Assembly: GCA_019752045.1 (NCBI GenBank)
Contig: JAIEMP010000013.1
Span: 59,992-123,991, forward strand
Reading direction: 5' to 3'
DNA length: 64,000 nt
Source of the DNA: Chitinophagaceae bacterium
Lineage (GTDB): Bacteria > Bacteroidota > Bacteroidia > Chitinophagales > Chitinophagaceae
Part shown: one piece after another, positions 6,557 through 15,372 of the stretch
Numbering within the stretch: position 1 is the stretch's first letter
How the letters are laid out: each line of letters opens with the position of its first letter
Position numbers and translations under genes: made by a program
The notes under the pieces: generated by a model
Databases searched by the model: none
Told to the model about the DNA's origin: nothing
Seen by the model: only the letters and a program-made list of their open reading frames with translations

Positions 6557-8116
6557 ATGAGAAAACTATTCTTATTTATGATGCTGCTGATTACCATTAC
6601 AGCAACAGCACAGGAAGAAAAGGTTGATATGACCATCATCAACAAAATCATTGCAGAAGGAACCAACAACTCCAAAGTGATGGATATTGCTTTTCATTTT
6701 ACTGATGTAAGTGGTCCACGCTTAACCAACTCTCCCGGTTATAACCGTGCTGCAGATTATGCCGTGAATCAATTAAAAAAATGGGGTGTTGATAAAGCGG
6801 GCATGGAAGCTTGGGGCGATTTCGGAAAAGGATGGCAATTGAAGAAAAGTTATATAGCTATGACTGCTCCTTACTACAAACCCATCATCGCATATCCAAA
6901 AACATGGACACAAAGCAGCAAAGGTTTACAAAAAGGCGAAGTGATTGTTATTAATGCAAAAGATTCAGCTGAGCTGGAAAAATACAGAGGAACCCTTGCA
7001 GGTAAAATTGTAATTCTGAACAGAACCGACGAATATAAAATCAGTTTTAAACCGGATGCTGAAAGACGCACTGATGCAGAATTAAAAACTATGGCCGACT
7101 TTAAACCTCAACCGCAGGTTGCAGGTGGCAGGCCCAACACACAACAACCCGGAAGAGGTACAGGCTCCCAACCTGTTATGGTGTTACTTAAAAAAATGAT
7201 TACCGAAGAAGGAGCAGCAGCTTACTTAACAACAGGCCCTGCCAGCCACGACGGAACTGTTTTTGTGCAGGGGCCACAGGGATCAAGAGTTGAATTTACC
7301 AATGGTAAACCATCGGTGCTGGAAATTGCAGTGAGCTTTGAAGATTACAAAACCATCAACCGTTTGGTGATGCAGGGTATTCCTGTTACAATGGAGCTGG
7401 ATGTACAATCGGAGTTTACAGGAAACGATACCAAAGGATACAATGTAATTGGTGAAATAAAAGGAACTGATCCAAAGCTGAAAGATGAAGTGGTGATGCT
7501 TGGCGCACATTTAGACAGCTGGCAGGGTTCAACCGGTGCAACAGATAACGCAGCAGGCAGTGCAGTGATGATGGAAGTGATGCGGATCTTTAAAGCATTA
7601 AATCTGCAACCACGACGTACCATCCGTATTGCCTTATGGAGTGGAGAAGAACAGGGCTTACTCGGTTCAAGAGGCTGGATCAGCAATCATGTGGGCAACC
7701 GTGAAACCAAAGAAGTGAAACCCGAACAGTCGAACATTTCTGCTTATTACAATATTGATAACGGTACAGGAAAAATTCGTGGTGTTTATTTAGAAGGTAA
7801 CGCTGCTGTACAACCGATTTTCAGCAAATGGCTCGAACCATTTGGCAGCATGGGTGCTTCTACACTCACCTTACGTAACACCGGCGGTACCGATCATATT
7901 TCATTTAACGAACTGGGTATTCCCGGATTTCAGTTTATCCAGGACGAAATTGAGTATGATACACGTACACATCATACCACCATGGACAGCTACGATCATT
8001 TAATTGCAGATGATCTGAAACAAATGGCCATCATCGTTGCAAGTTTTGTATATAACACAGCCCAGCGTGATGAAAAATTGCCGAGAAAAGAAATGCCGAA
8101 ACCGGTTGTACGGTAA
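6557..8116 (+). CDS. M28 family zinc metallopeptidase with PA domain, secreted
   Basis: Probably an exported aminopeptidase or glutamate carboxypeptidase-like enzyme. I chose the start MRKLFLFMMLLITITATAQ because it gives a clean signal peptide (cleavage after ATAQ); the open frame extends 40 codons further upstream without a plausible start. A protease-associated domain covers roughly residues 110-310. The M28 catalytic domain follows with all five zinc ligands and the catalytic Glu visible: GAHLDSW (His), TDNAAGS (Asp), GEEQGLLGS (catalytic Glu and ligand Glu), NIDNGTG (Asp) and THHTTMDSYD (His). The length is about 519 residues. It stands alone and ends at a strong terminator. Its substrate is unknown; periplasmic or outer-surface peptide digestion is likely. 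Confidence 0.9.
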   Translation: MRKLFLFMMLLITITATAQEEKVDMTIINKIIAEGTNNSKVMDIAFHFTDVSGPRLTNSPGYNRAADYAVNQLKKWGVDKAGMEAWGDFGKGWQLKKSYIAMTAPYYKPIIAYPKTWTQSSKGLQKGEVIVINAKDSAELEKYRGTLAGKIVILNRTDEYKISFKPDAERRTDAELKTMADFKPQPQVAGGRPNTQQPGRGTGSQPVMVLLKKMITEEGAAAYLTTGPASHDGTVFVQGPQGSRVEFTNGKPSVLEIAVSFEDYKTINRLVMQGIPVTMELDVQSEFTGNDTKGYNVIGEIKGTDPKLKDEVVMLGAHLDSWQGSTGATDNAAGSAVMMEVMRIFKALNLQPRRTIRIALWSGEEQGLLGSRGWISNHVGNRETKEVKPEQSNISAYYNIDNGTGKIRGVYLEGNAAVQPIFSKWLEPFGSMGASTLTLRNTGGTDHISFNELGIPGFQFIQDEIEYDTRTHHTTMDSYDHLIADDLKQMAIIVASFVYNTAQRDEKLPRKEMPKPVVR

Positions 8117-8132
8117 TTATTTCCAAAAAAAT

Positions 8133-8166
8133 AAAAAAAGTTCCGGTGATGCCGGAACTTTTTTTT
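8133..8166 (+). terminator. Intrinsic terminator after the M28 peptidase
   Basis: AAGTTCCGG / CCGGAACTT stem with a five-base loop, preceded by A-run and followed by eight T. The A/T flanks make it potentially bidirectional. Confidence 0.9.
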
Positions 8167-8203
8167 GTTCCGATCTTTATTCCGTTAATTACAAACAACC
8201 TCC

Positions 8204-8701
8204 ATGAGCAAACGAAGCAATTATATTTCCTGGGATGAATATTTTATGGGCGTTGCCCTGTTATCTGCAAAGCGGAGTAAAGATCCATCCACGCAGGTTG
8301 GCGCCTGTATTGTGAATGCAAAAAATAAAATTGTAGGTGCAGGATACAATGGTTTACCTGCGGGGTGTAATGATGATGAATTCCCATGGGAGAAGCAGGG
8401 CGAATTTCTGCACACAAAATATCCGTATGTGTGTCATGCAGAGCTCAATGCCATTTTAAATAATATTGGAATGGATCTGCATGGCTGCCGCATTTACACA
8501 GCATTGTTTCCCTGCAACGAATGTTCCAAAGCTATTATTCAATCGGGCATAACAGAAGTGATTTATCTCTCCGATAAATATGCAGGTACCGATGTATTCA
8601 CAGCTTCTAAGCGCATGCTTGATACAGCAGGGGTTGTTTGCAGAAAAGTTGAAACAACTATTGGCAGCATTCATTTATCCTTCAATGCAACTGATGTATA
8701 A
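8204..8701 (+). CDS. Deoxycytidylate (dCMP) deaminase
   Basis: A cytoplasmic zinc enzyme converting dCMP to dUMP, the precursor for thymidylate synthesis. Visible motifs are the N-terminal SWDEYFMGVALLSAKRSKDPSTQVGA, here about residues 9-34, the zinc site CHAELNAI (about 75-82) with catalytic Glu, and the second half of the site, FPCNECSKAI (about 102-111). The length of 165 residues is normal. ComEB of competence loci shares this fold, but no competence gene is nearby. The pentapeptide gene follows after 42 nt, and a hairpin starts at the stop codon. Confidence 0.92.
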   Translation: MSKRSNYISWDEYFMGVALLSAKRSKDPSTQVGACIVNAKNKIVGAGYNGLPAGCNDDEFPWEKQGEFLHTKYPYVCHAELNAILNNIGMDLHGCRIYTALFPCNECSKAIIQSGITEVIYLSDKYAGTDVFTASKRMLDTAGVVCRKVETTIGSIHLSFNATDV

Positions 8702-8725
8702 TTTTTCCACTGTAGAAAAATTATA
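8697..8725 (+). terminator. Hairpin overlapping the end of the dCMP deaminase gene
   Basis: TATAATTTTTC (8697-8707) and GAAAAATTATA (8715-8725) form an 11-bp AT-rich stem with a 7-nt loop that starts within the last codons. It could act as a weak terminator or 3'-end stabilizer before the next gene. Confidence 0.5.
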
Positions 8726-8743
8726 TTAAACTGCAACCAAACT

Positions 8744-9319
8744 ATGAGCAACGATTATTTTGAAGATCAGACATATGAGTCTCTAAACTTTACAGAAACG
8801 GCTTTGCCAAAAGCTGAATACGAACACTGCAGTTTTATGAACTGCATATTCAGCAGTACCAATTTATCCGGCTTTAGTTTTAGTGATTGTGTATTTGATC
8901 ACTGTGATCTGAGCATGACCGCTTTAAGAAACAGCAGCTTTCGTGATGTGCAGTTTAAGCATTGCAAATTACTGGGTGTACGGTTTGATGAATGCAACGG
9001 CTTTCTCCTCTCCTTTTCATTTGAAGATTGCATGTTGAATTTCTCTTCGTTTTACAAACTGAAATTAAAAAATATTCAATTTGCCAATTGCAAACTGGAA
9101 GAAACGGAATTTGCAGAAGCTGATCTAAGCAACGCAGCATTTATTAACTGTGATCTGCAGAAAGCTGTTTTCGACCGTACCATTCTGGAACAGGCCGATC
9201 TGCGTTCTTCCTATAACTTCTCCATCAACCCGGCAACAAACAATATCAACAAAGCTAAATTTTCACTTCAAAATATTACCGGACTGCTGGATGCTTATAA
9301 CATCAGCATTGATCCGTAA
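8744..9319 (+). CDS. Pentapeptide repeat protein
   Basis: A 191-residue protein made of imperfect A(D/N)LXX-type five-residue repeats with F, C and L at the central position (CSFMNCIFSSTNLSGFSF, CDLSMTALRNSSF, AEADLSNAAFINCDL). This predicts a right-handed quadrilateral beta-helix. Length and layout, including a break after about residue 85 (NGFLLSFSFEDC), resemble Qnr/McbG-like proteins that mimic DNA and protect gyrase. That role is only inferred from the family. The gene ends 11 nt before the stop of the convergent amidohydrolase gene. Confidence 0.85.
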   Translation: MSNDYFEDQTYESLNFTETALPKAEYEHCSFMNCIFSSTNLSGFSFSDCVFDHCDLSMTALRNSSFRDVQFKHCKLLGVRFDECNGFLLSFSFEDCMLNFSSFYKLKLKNIQFANCKLEETEFAEADLSNAAFINCDLQKAVFDRTILEQADLRSSYNFSINPATNNINKAKFSLQNITGLLDAYNISIDP

Positions 9320-9330
9320 AAAAACGCCTT

Positions 9331-10758
9331 CTACTCCACCGCTGCTTTCCGTTTTATTTCCAGTAACATGGCATCTAACCGTTCTCTGTTAAACACTTCA
9401 CCTTTTAGCATAACGGTATAAATTGTTTTTGTTGCAGCAATCTGTTTCAGCGGATTTTCATTGAGCAAAAGCAGATCGGCCATTTTACCCGGTGCCACAC
9501 TGCCATAAAGTTTTTGCTTTCCTAAAAATGCCGGACCGTTTATCACTGCTGCTGTTAAAGCCTGTTGATTAGTAAATCCATATTGCACCATCAGTTCAAG
9601 TTCGTTGTGTAGTGCAAATCCCGGATAAACAAAAGAGTTGAGATAACCGGCATCTGTTCCTGCAATAATCTTAACACCTGCTTTATTTAACAGGGGCAAC
9701 AAGCCGGCAGAACGTTCAATAAGCTGATGCCGATATACGATGGCATCACCTGTATCTTTTGCCGCTCTTTCTACACGCCAGGCATAGGTATTTCTTAATC
9801 CTTTACCAATGTATTGCAGTTGCTCATCAAACTGATGGGTATCCTGATCAAGATAGGCGGTTGTAAAACTGATAGATAATGTTGGCACAACGGCTGTACC
9901 GTTTTTTGCCAGATGACGGTACACCTGCATGGCGGCAACCGTATCAAACTCTTTTAACAGAATTTGATTGTATTCCTTTGCTGATATTTTACCGGCTGCA
10001 ATTTTATCTGCATACGCTTGTTCATTTTTATTTCCTGCACGTAATAGATAGCTGATATGTTCTATCGCACTCAGTCCCGCATTTGAAACTTCACTAAGCG
10101 TTAAGGCAGCAGGTATATGCCCGGTGATTTGCAAACCGGTTAAACGAACTTCAGTTAATGCTTCCAGATACAGCTCCGGCTTCATAGTATTGTCGGTGAT
10201 TTTTACAAAATCAACTTTCAGTTTTTGCAAACTGTCTATGGCTTTGTGCAGTTGCGAACTGTTATCCACTTCAATATCACCCACCCAAATGGATCGGAAG
10301 CCCTCTAACTTAGGCCCTGCTGTATAAATAGTGGGGCCTTGTAGTTTCCCTTCGTTTATTTCTTGGCGCCACTTAAGAACAGCCGGACTGAGATCGGCTG
10401 CACAATCACGAATTGTAGTAATGCCATTCACAAGATAAAGTGGTAACAGGTTTTTATTTTCTTCAATCAAGGTATCACCTCCGCCAAAATGCATATGCAT
10501 ATCCCATAAACCGGGCATTATAAATTTCCCTTTTGCATCAATCATTTTTGCTGAAATATAGGAACCAAGCTGCTGCTGATCTGCTACTGCAGTAATTTTA
10601 TTTCCGTTGATGACAATGATTTTATGGGGAATGGTTTTACCTGTTGCTACATCTACTATTGTGACAGAATGAATAATAAGATCAGCTTTCTTTTTTTGTG
10701 CAATTGATGCTGAAGAAAAAAAACAAAAGAATAGAACAGCAGCTAAATATGTTCTCAT
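9331..10758 (-). CDS. Exported amidohydrolase family protein (imidazolonepropionase-like)
   Basis: A 475-residue metal-dependent hydrolase with a signal peptide. I chose the ATG at 10758 (MRTYLAAVLFFCFFSSASIAQ) rather than a 38-codon upstream extension because it gives a clean export signal. The TIM-barrel metal site is visible: GLWDMHMHFGG (His-x-His), VDFVKITDN (candidate bridging Lys), QITGHIPAAL and AIEHISYLL (His ligands), and IIAGTDAGYLN (catalytic Asp). The C-terminus (GKMADLLLLNENPLK) completes the composite beta-sandwich. Family members cleave cyclic amides, dipeptides or related compounds; the exact substrate is unknown. Transcription runs toward the pentapeptide gene. Confidence 0.88.
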   Translation of the reverse strand: MRTYLAAVLFFCFFSSASIAQKKKADLIIHSVTIVDVATGKTIPHKIIVINGNKITAVADQQQLGSYISAKMIDAKGKFIMPGLWDMHMHFGGGDTLIEENKNLLPLYLVNGITTIRDCAADLSPAVLKWRQEINEGKLQGPTIYTAGPKLEGFRSIWVGDIEVDNSSQLHKAIDSLQKLKVDFVKITDNTMKPELYLEALTEVRLTGLQITGHIPAALTLSEVSNAGLSAIEHISYLLRAGNKNEQAYADKIAAGKISAKEYNQILLKEFDTVAAMQVYRHLAKNGTAVVPTLSISFTTAYLDQDTHQFDEQLQYIGKGLRNTYAWRVERAAKDTGDAIVYRHQLIERSAGLLPLLNKAGVKIIAGTDAGYLNSFVYPGFALHNELELMVQYGFTNQQALTAAVINGPAFLGKQKLYGSVAPGKMADLLLLNENPLKQIAATKTIYTVMLKGEVFNRERLDAMLLEIKRKAAVE

Positions 10759-11070
10759 AATTTTTTTATTTATGAAATATTTTGAGTTGCACACAACATG
10801 AACCTGATATGCTGTACACAATCTGGTGAACCCAACTATACCTGCATTTTGAAAAGTGTAACCGCTAACCAAGGTAAAGAATACTTTAAAAAAAAATCAA
10901 CTATCATTATGAAATCAAAAAAAGACAGTTTACATTAGATTTCCATTCTGAAGCACACAATTACGCTTACCGGTAAAAGGAAAATGACTTTTACCGTTTG
11001 ATCCGTTCGCACTTACTGTTGTATTTATCGTCTGCTGAAATGCAGGCATCACTATAAACAATAACCGATC
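10759..11070. other. Divergent intergenic region between amidohydrolase and cytochrome c genes
   Basis: About 310 bp with no convincing gene. It must hold the promoters of both flanking genes. The only clear structure is the inverted repeat at 10971-10996, described separately. Confidence 0.5.
10971..10996. promoter_or_regulatory. Perfect 9-bp inverted repeat upstream of the cytochrome c gene
   Basis: CGGTAAAAG (10971-10979) and CTTTTACCG (10988-10996), separated by 8 nt, lie 75 nt before the cytochrome start. They could be an operator or a leader hairpin; there is no T-tract, so a terminator is less likely. Confidence 0.35.
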
Positions 11071-11676
11071 ATGCGTAAAACAGTTATCATTCTCGGAATG
11101 GCGTTCCTTGCCATTACCTTCATTCATGCCTGTAACAATCAGGCGGCAGAGTCAACCGAAACAAAAGAAGCAGCAGCACCAAGTGCTGAAGACAACATTA
11201 AAGAAGGCGAACGTTTAGTTGCTTCACTCGACTGTGAAATTTGTCATTCACCCAAACGGATGGGGCCAAAAGGACCTGAAGTGATTCCCGAATTGCGTTT
11301 CGGCGGGCATCAGGCAGGCACTGAGCTGCCACCGTATGATGAGAAAACAGTTAAATCAGGTTGGGTTTTATTTGCACCCGATTTTACTTCAGTTATTGGT
11401 CCATGGGGACAATCCTATGCCGGCAATATCAGCAGCGACTCTACAGGCATTGGTATGTGGAAGGAAGAACAATTTAAAAAAGTGATCCGTGAAGGAAAAT
11501 TTAAAGGGCTGGATAATAACAGACCCATCCTTCCACCCATGCCATGGGAAGCCTACAAAAATTTAACCGATGATGAAATCAGTAAAGTATTTGCATTTCT
11601 GAAATCAACCAATCCGGTGAAAAACGTGGTACCAACTGCAAAAATCAATCCGCCGCCGCCACCTCCAAAATCTTAA
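11071..11676 (+). CDS. Monoheme c-type cytochrome, predicted lipoprotein
   Basis: A 201-residue protein with a lipoprotein-type signal (MRKTVIILGMAFLAITFIHAC; lipidated Cys at residue 21), followed by an acidic/Ala linker. Its single heme-binding motif is CEICH (about residues 56-60), and the distal Met is probably in ILPPMPWEAY. The C-terminus is a proline tract (PPPPPPKS). The general plan (ERLVASLDCEICHSPK ... LTDDEISKVFAFLKS) is that of a class I cytochrome c domain that carries electrons in the periplasm, membrane-anchored by its lipid. The partner oxidase is not in the window. It stands alone and ends at a bidirectional terminator. Confidence 0.85.
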   Translation: MRKTVIILGMAFLAITFIHACNNQAAESTETKEAAAPSAEDNIKEGERLVASLDCEICHSPKRMGPKGPEVIPELRFGGHQAGTELPPYDEKTVKSGWVLFAPDFTSVIGPWGQSYAGNISSDSTGIGMWKEEQFKKVIREGKFKGLDNNRPILPPMPWEAYKNLTDDEISKVFAFLKSTNPVKNVVPTAKINPPPPPPKS

Positions 11677-11690
11677 CAGGCATCAAAAAT

Positions 11691-11725
11691 AAAAGAGGGC
11701 TCATCTGTTGACGAGTCCTCTTTTT
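11691..11725. terminator. Bidirectional terminator between convergent cytochrome c and SPFH genes
   Basis: AAAAGAGGGCTC / GAGTCCTCTTTTT stem (one mismatch) with a 10-nt loop and A- and T-runs on either side. It sits 14 nt after one stop codon and 15 nt before the other. Confidence 0.85.
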
Positions 11726-11740
11726 ATGATAAACATTCAT

Positions 11741-12667
11741 TTATACTCCTGCCTGTTTCACCATCAACGCCTGTATCTGTTTCATGGTATTTTCCATTCC
11801 GCTTGCACTGCCATCTAAGAAAATAATATTCCCTTTTCCATACTCTGCAAAATTCTTCACAGCTTCTGTCCACATACTAAAGAGAATCACATTGGTATCA
11901 AGATTGGCTTGTTTCATTTGTTCTGCAGCCTCCGTCATACCCTTTGCCACTTCCTGGCGGAACAGTGCCACACCCTGACCACGTAAACGGGCGGCTTCAC
12001 GTTCTGCTTCGGCAGCAATTTTGATTGCGTTACCTTCTGCTTCGGCACCTTTTGTTTTGGTGATGAGCAATGCCTGTCCTTCATTTTCTGCAGCAGCTTT
12101 TAAGTTATTACTTGCTACTACACGGCTCATACTTTCCATGATTTGCTGATCAAACGTAATATCGTTAATCTGCAAATCCTGCAGATGATAACCCCACTCT
12201 TCCAATGAATGATCGATCTGTTCTTTCACATAATCAACAATCTCCCTGCGTGCAGTTAAAATTTCTGCCTGGCGTTTTGTAGCAACAAATGCACGGATAG
12301 AACCTTCCACTGTTCTGATCAATGCCTGCATGAGATCTTTATCGCTGATGAATTTAAACGCAACACGTTTAATGGTTTCTTCATCATGGTTTTGAACAGA
12401 ATACAGCAGCATACTTTTAAAGTATACGTTTGCCTGATCAATGGTTACGGCCTGAAACTCCAGTTCCACACTTCGGTTCTGGATACTGATTCGCTTATAT
12501 ATCTGCTCAAGAATGGGAATTTTAAATCCTAATCCCGGACGCAGTATCCGCTGATACTTTCCAAACATAGTGATAACGGCAATTGTTCCCTGGTTAACCG
12601 TAACCAGTCCGCTGAAAACGATAAAAAGGAGCAGCAGTACCCACCAATAACCTACAAGAAAATCCAT
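11741..12667 (-). CDS. SPFH/Band 7 (stomatin/prohibitin-like) membrane protein
   Basis: A membrane-anchored scaffold protein of the SPFH superfamily. The start at 12667 (MDFLVGYWWVLLLLFIVFSG) puts a single membrane helix at residues 5-25; a longer frame from 12703 adds 12 unlikely residues. The SPFH domain follows (VNQGTIAVITMFGKYQRILRPGLGFKIP, about 27-55, through residue 190), then an Ala/Glu-rich coiled coil (EAERE, GNAIKIAAEAEREAARLRGQ, about 205-245). The length is 308 residues. Such proteins form large oligomeric rings that organise membrane microdomains or regulate membrane proteases. No NfeD-like protease gene is adjacent. It is transcribed alone, divergent from a small membrane protein gene. 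Confidence 0.88.
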   Translation of the reverse strand: MDFLVGYWWVLLLLFIVFSGLVTVNQGTIAVITMFGKYQRILRPGLGFKIPILEQIYKRISIQNRSVELEFQAVTIDQANVYFKSMLLYSVQNHDEETIKRVAFKFISDKDLMQALIRTVEGSIRAFVATKRQAEILTARREIVDYVKEQIDHSLEEWGYHLQDLQINDITFDQQIMESMSRVVASNNLKAAAENEGQALLITKTKGAEAEGNAIKIAAEAEREAARLRGQGVALFRQEVAKGMTEAAEQMKQANLDTNVILFSMWTEAVKNFAEYGKGNIIFLDGSASGMENTMKQIQALMVKQAGV

Positions 12668-12760
12668 AGTTGTAAAATTTTGATACAAAGTAGCACATTC
12701 CATTTATAAACGGGAAGAAACTATGCACCTGAATGTATATTTTTATGAAAACTTATCATC

Positions 12761-13141
12761 ATGTCTAAATCCAAAAAAGTATTCATTGGCTTTCTTGCCT
12801 TTTTACCCTTAGTGGCTTCTGCTGTTTTTTTCATTTATTTCTTTGCAGCGCTTTTTCCTGAAATTTTAAGGATGGAGCATGAGCATGGAGATGTTTCGCC
12901 TGAATTTTTTTTTGGTAATATGATGGGCTTTATTGCTTCTATTATTTTACTGGTGTTTGTGCAACTTGGGTTGATGATCTATTTCATCATTCATACCATC
13001 AACAATAAACGGGTAAAAAACGAAGAACGGATCATCTGGGTTTTGCTGTTCATTTTTGTAAGCAGCATTGCTTATCCTATTTACTGGGGCATTCGCATAT
13101 GGCCGGAAGAAAAACCTGAAAGTAATTTTGTAAAAATGTAA
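12761..13141 (+). CDS. Small three-helix membrane protein, function unknown
   Basis: A 126-residue protein with three hydrophobic segments at about residues 8-33 (FIGFLAFLPLVASAVFFIYF), 52-78 (MMGFIASIILLVFVQLGLMI) and 90-112 (RIIWVLLFIFVSSIAYPIYW). The last segment has the pattern of a PLDc_N-like module (charged, then W-x-hhhhh-P-x-Y/W), often found in small Bacteroidota membrane proteins. No catalytic motif is visible and I do not recognise a named family. Its stop codon directly abuts the stop of pepT on the other strand, with no base between. Confidence 0.75.
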   Translation: MSKSKKVFIGFLAFLPLVASAVFFIYFFAALFPEILRMEHEHGDVSPEFFFGNMMGFIASIILLVFVQLGLMIYFIIHTINNKRVKNEERIIWVLLFIFVSSIAYPIYWGIRIWPEEKPESNFVKM

Positions 13142-14389
13142 TCAGCTTTTTTCTTCCCATACCTGCACCAACTTTGCCAGCATGTTTGCACTTTGTTCCA
13201 TATCTGCAACGCCGATCCATTCGTGTTTGCTGTGAATGGCCTGCATACCTGTAAATAAATTAGGACAGGGTAAACCCATATAACTTAAACGGCTCCCATC
13301 TGTGCCTCCACGGATGGGTTCTTTTATAACTGTTAGTCCGCAGCGTTCATAAGCCTCTATTGCATTAGAAACTATTGCCGGGTGTTGATCAAGCATTTCT
13401 TTCATGTTGCGGTATTGTTCTTTCACGATAAACTCCATGCTGCAGTTAGGGTATTGCTGCAACACCGTTTCTGCAATATGTTTTAATCTTGTTTCGTGTT
13501 CCTGCAAGCCTTTCACTGTAAAATCTCTTACAATAAAATCAATGGTTGCTTTTTCTGCAATACCATTTACTGCTACGGGATGCACAAAGCCCTGCCGTTT
13601 ATCTGTTGTTTCCGGGCTCCATTCTGTTTTAGGAAGTGCATCTACAATTTCAGCAGCAATCTTTAATGCATTCACTAAAATTCCCTTTGCATAACCGGGG
13701 TGTGCAATTACTCCATGCACAATCAGTTTCACTCCATCTGCACTAAAGGTTTCATCTTCCAATGTTCCCAACTCAGCACCGTCGAGTGTATAACCAACAG
13801 CCGCTCCCAGTTTTTTCATATCCAAATGATCAGTTCCTCTTCCCACTTCTTCATCTGGTGTAAATAAGATGCGGATGTCTCCGTGTTTTATTTCAGGATG
13901 ATGCATTAAATGATCGGCCATACTCATAATAATAGCCACACCTGCTTTATCATCGGCTCCCAACAACGTGTTGCCACTTGCAGTAATAATATCTTTACCG
14001 ATATGTTGTTTTAGATAAGGATATTTAGCAGTACTGATGATTTGTGCAGGATCATCGGGCAACACAATTTCATTGCCGTTATAATGCTGATGAAGTATGG
14101 GTTTCACATTTGTGCCGCTGCAATCAGGTGCTGTATCAACATGGCTGCAAAAACAAATAACAGGAACGTCTTTGTGGGTGTTAGCCGGAATGGTTGCATA
14201 CACATAACCATACTCATCCATATGGGCATCTTCAATCCCCATCATTAATAATTCAGCCACCAGCATAGCAGAAAGGTCTTTTTGTTTTTCTGTTGAAGGG
14301 GACGTATCAGATTCAGGATCACTTTGTGTATCAACCTGCGCATACCGCATTAACCGTTCTGCCGTTCTGTAATTGTTTTGTAAATCCAT
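13142..14389 (-). CDS. pepT: Peptidase T (tripeptide aminopeptidase)
   Basis: A cytoplasmic zinc aminopeptidase (M20B) that removes the N-terminal residue of tripeptides. Metal and catalytic motifs are present in order: CFCSHVDTAPD (about residues 78-88), LLGADDKAGVA (about 140-150), FTPDEEVGRGTDHLD (about 171-185, with the catalytic Glu-Glu), YTLDGAELG (about 195-203) and the C-terminal IRGGTDGSRLSYMGLPCPNLFTG region near residue 375. The length of 415 residues matches the family. The gene converges on the small membrane protein gene with a zero-base gap. Confidence 0.95.
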   Translation of the reverse strand: MDLQNNYRTAERLMRYAQVDTQSDPESDTSPSTEKQKDLSAMLVAELLMMGIEDAHMDEYGYVYATIPANTHKDVPVICFCSHVDTAPDCSGTNVKPILHQHYNGNEIVLPDDPAQIISTAKYPYLKQHIGKDIITASGNTLLGADDKAGVAIIMSMADHLMHHPEIKHGDIRILFTPDEEVGRGTDHLDMKKLGAAVGYTLDGAELGTLEDETFSADGVKLIVHGVIAHPGYAKGILVNALKIAAEIVDALPKTEWSPETTDKRQGFVHPVAVNGIAEKATIDFIVRDFTVKGLQEHETRLKHIAETVLQQYPNCSMEFIVKEQYRNMKEMLDQHPAIVSNAIEAYERCGLTVIKEPIRGGTDGSRLSYMGLPCPNLFTGMQAIHSKHEWIGVADMEQSANMLAKLVQVWEEKS

Positions 14390-14446
14390 ACACTTATTTT
14401 TGAAGCTGTAAAGTAAAAGAGTTTAAGCACTCTGCCCAAAATTCAC

Positions 14447-15304
14447 ATGATGCAAACAACAGCTTCACAAATAAAAAACGGATGGCTACGTGTACTTTTA
14501 TTTCTTGTGGGTTATTTCTTATTAATTGTTTTTGGCAACAACCTGCTGGCTGTTCTTACTCCTGCACTGTTTAGTGATACAGATGAACTGACTTTATTTT
14601 ACAGCAGCATTCTGCTCAACTTCCTCATGAGTATTACATCAGTATTTATTTTTAGAAAAATTGTTGATCGCAGCACTGTTCAAAGTCTGGGGTTTCAATG
14701 GAAAGGTTTTGGCAAAGAACGACTGAGTGGTTTTTTTACCGGAGTGTTCCTTACCACTGTAATTGCAACTGTATTATGGTTGATGCATTTGTTACAATGG
14801 TTTGTTACAGACGTAGATGCAGAAGGATTAATGATTGTGCTGGCGCTGCTCATACTTGTTGCCATTGCTGAAGAGCTGGTGTTTCGTGGATACATCCTGC
14901 AGAATTTAATGCACTCATTTCCTAAAGAAGCAGCACTGTTTGCATCGGCATTACTGTTTGCAGGTTTTCATTCGCTCAATCCTGATATTACTGTCATTGC
15001 ATTTATCAATATTTTTATAGCAGGTGTTTTGTTGGGCATCAATTATATCTATACAAAAAATCTTTGGTTTGCCATCTTCTTTCATTTCAGCTGGAACTTT
15101 TTCCAAGGGCCATTGCTTGGTTTTAAAGTGAGTGGTATTGAACTGCCCACTTTGTTGCAACAGAATGGCAGAGGCTCTGCATTATTAACCGGTGGTACAT
15201 TTGGGTTAGAAGCTTCCTGGTTGGTTACACTCTGCATGAGCATAACAAGCATCCTGCTTTACTTTATCTTCAAGAGCAAATACAATACGACGGTTGTTGA
15301 ATAA
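14447..15304 (+). CDS. CPBP family intramembrane metalloprotease (CAAX-like)
   Basis: A 285-residue polytopic membrane protein with about eight hydrophobic helices. It carries the three Abi/CAAX motifs of the catalytic site: EELVFRGYIL (EExxxR, about residues 142-151), FAGFHSLNP (FxxxH, about 171-179) and HFSWNFFQG (HxxxN/B, about 210-218). Prokaryotic members cleave membrane peptides or act in bacteriocin self-immunity or processing; no bacteriocin-like gene is next to it. The next gene starts 68 nt downstream in the same direction and may be cotranscribed. Confidence 0.88.
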   Translation: MMQTTASQIKNGWLRVLLFLVGYFLLIVFGNNLLAVLTPALFSDTDELTLFYSSILLNFLMSITSVFIFRKIVDRSTVQSLGFQWKGFGKERLSGFFTGVFLTTVIATVLWLMHLLQWFVTDVDAEGLMIVLALLILVAIAEELVFRGYILQNLMHSFPKEAALFASALLFAGFHSLNPDITVIAFINIFIAGVLLGINYIYTKNLWFAIFFHFSWNFFQGPLLGFKVSGIELPTLLQQNGRGSALLTGGTFGLEASWLVTLCMSITSILLYFIFKSKYNTTVVE

Positions 15305-15372
15305 TTGTTTACAACTTGTTTGCATATACTAAACAGAAAGTTTACTTTTCTAATTCAACAAAACCAACTCAC

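Noticed and set aside
12699..12743. A regulon-like palindrome, TCCATTTATAAACGGGA, between the SPFH gene and the small membrane protein gene
   Set aside because: The inner length is 17, not 16, the centre is not T-rich in the same way, and the distance to the nearest TA..TTT octamer is 20 nt rather than 23.
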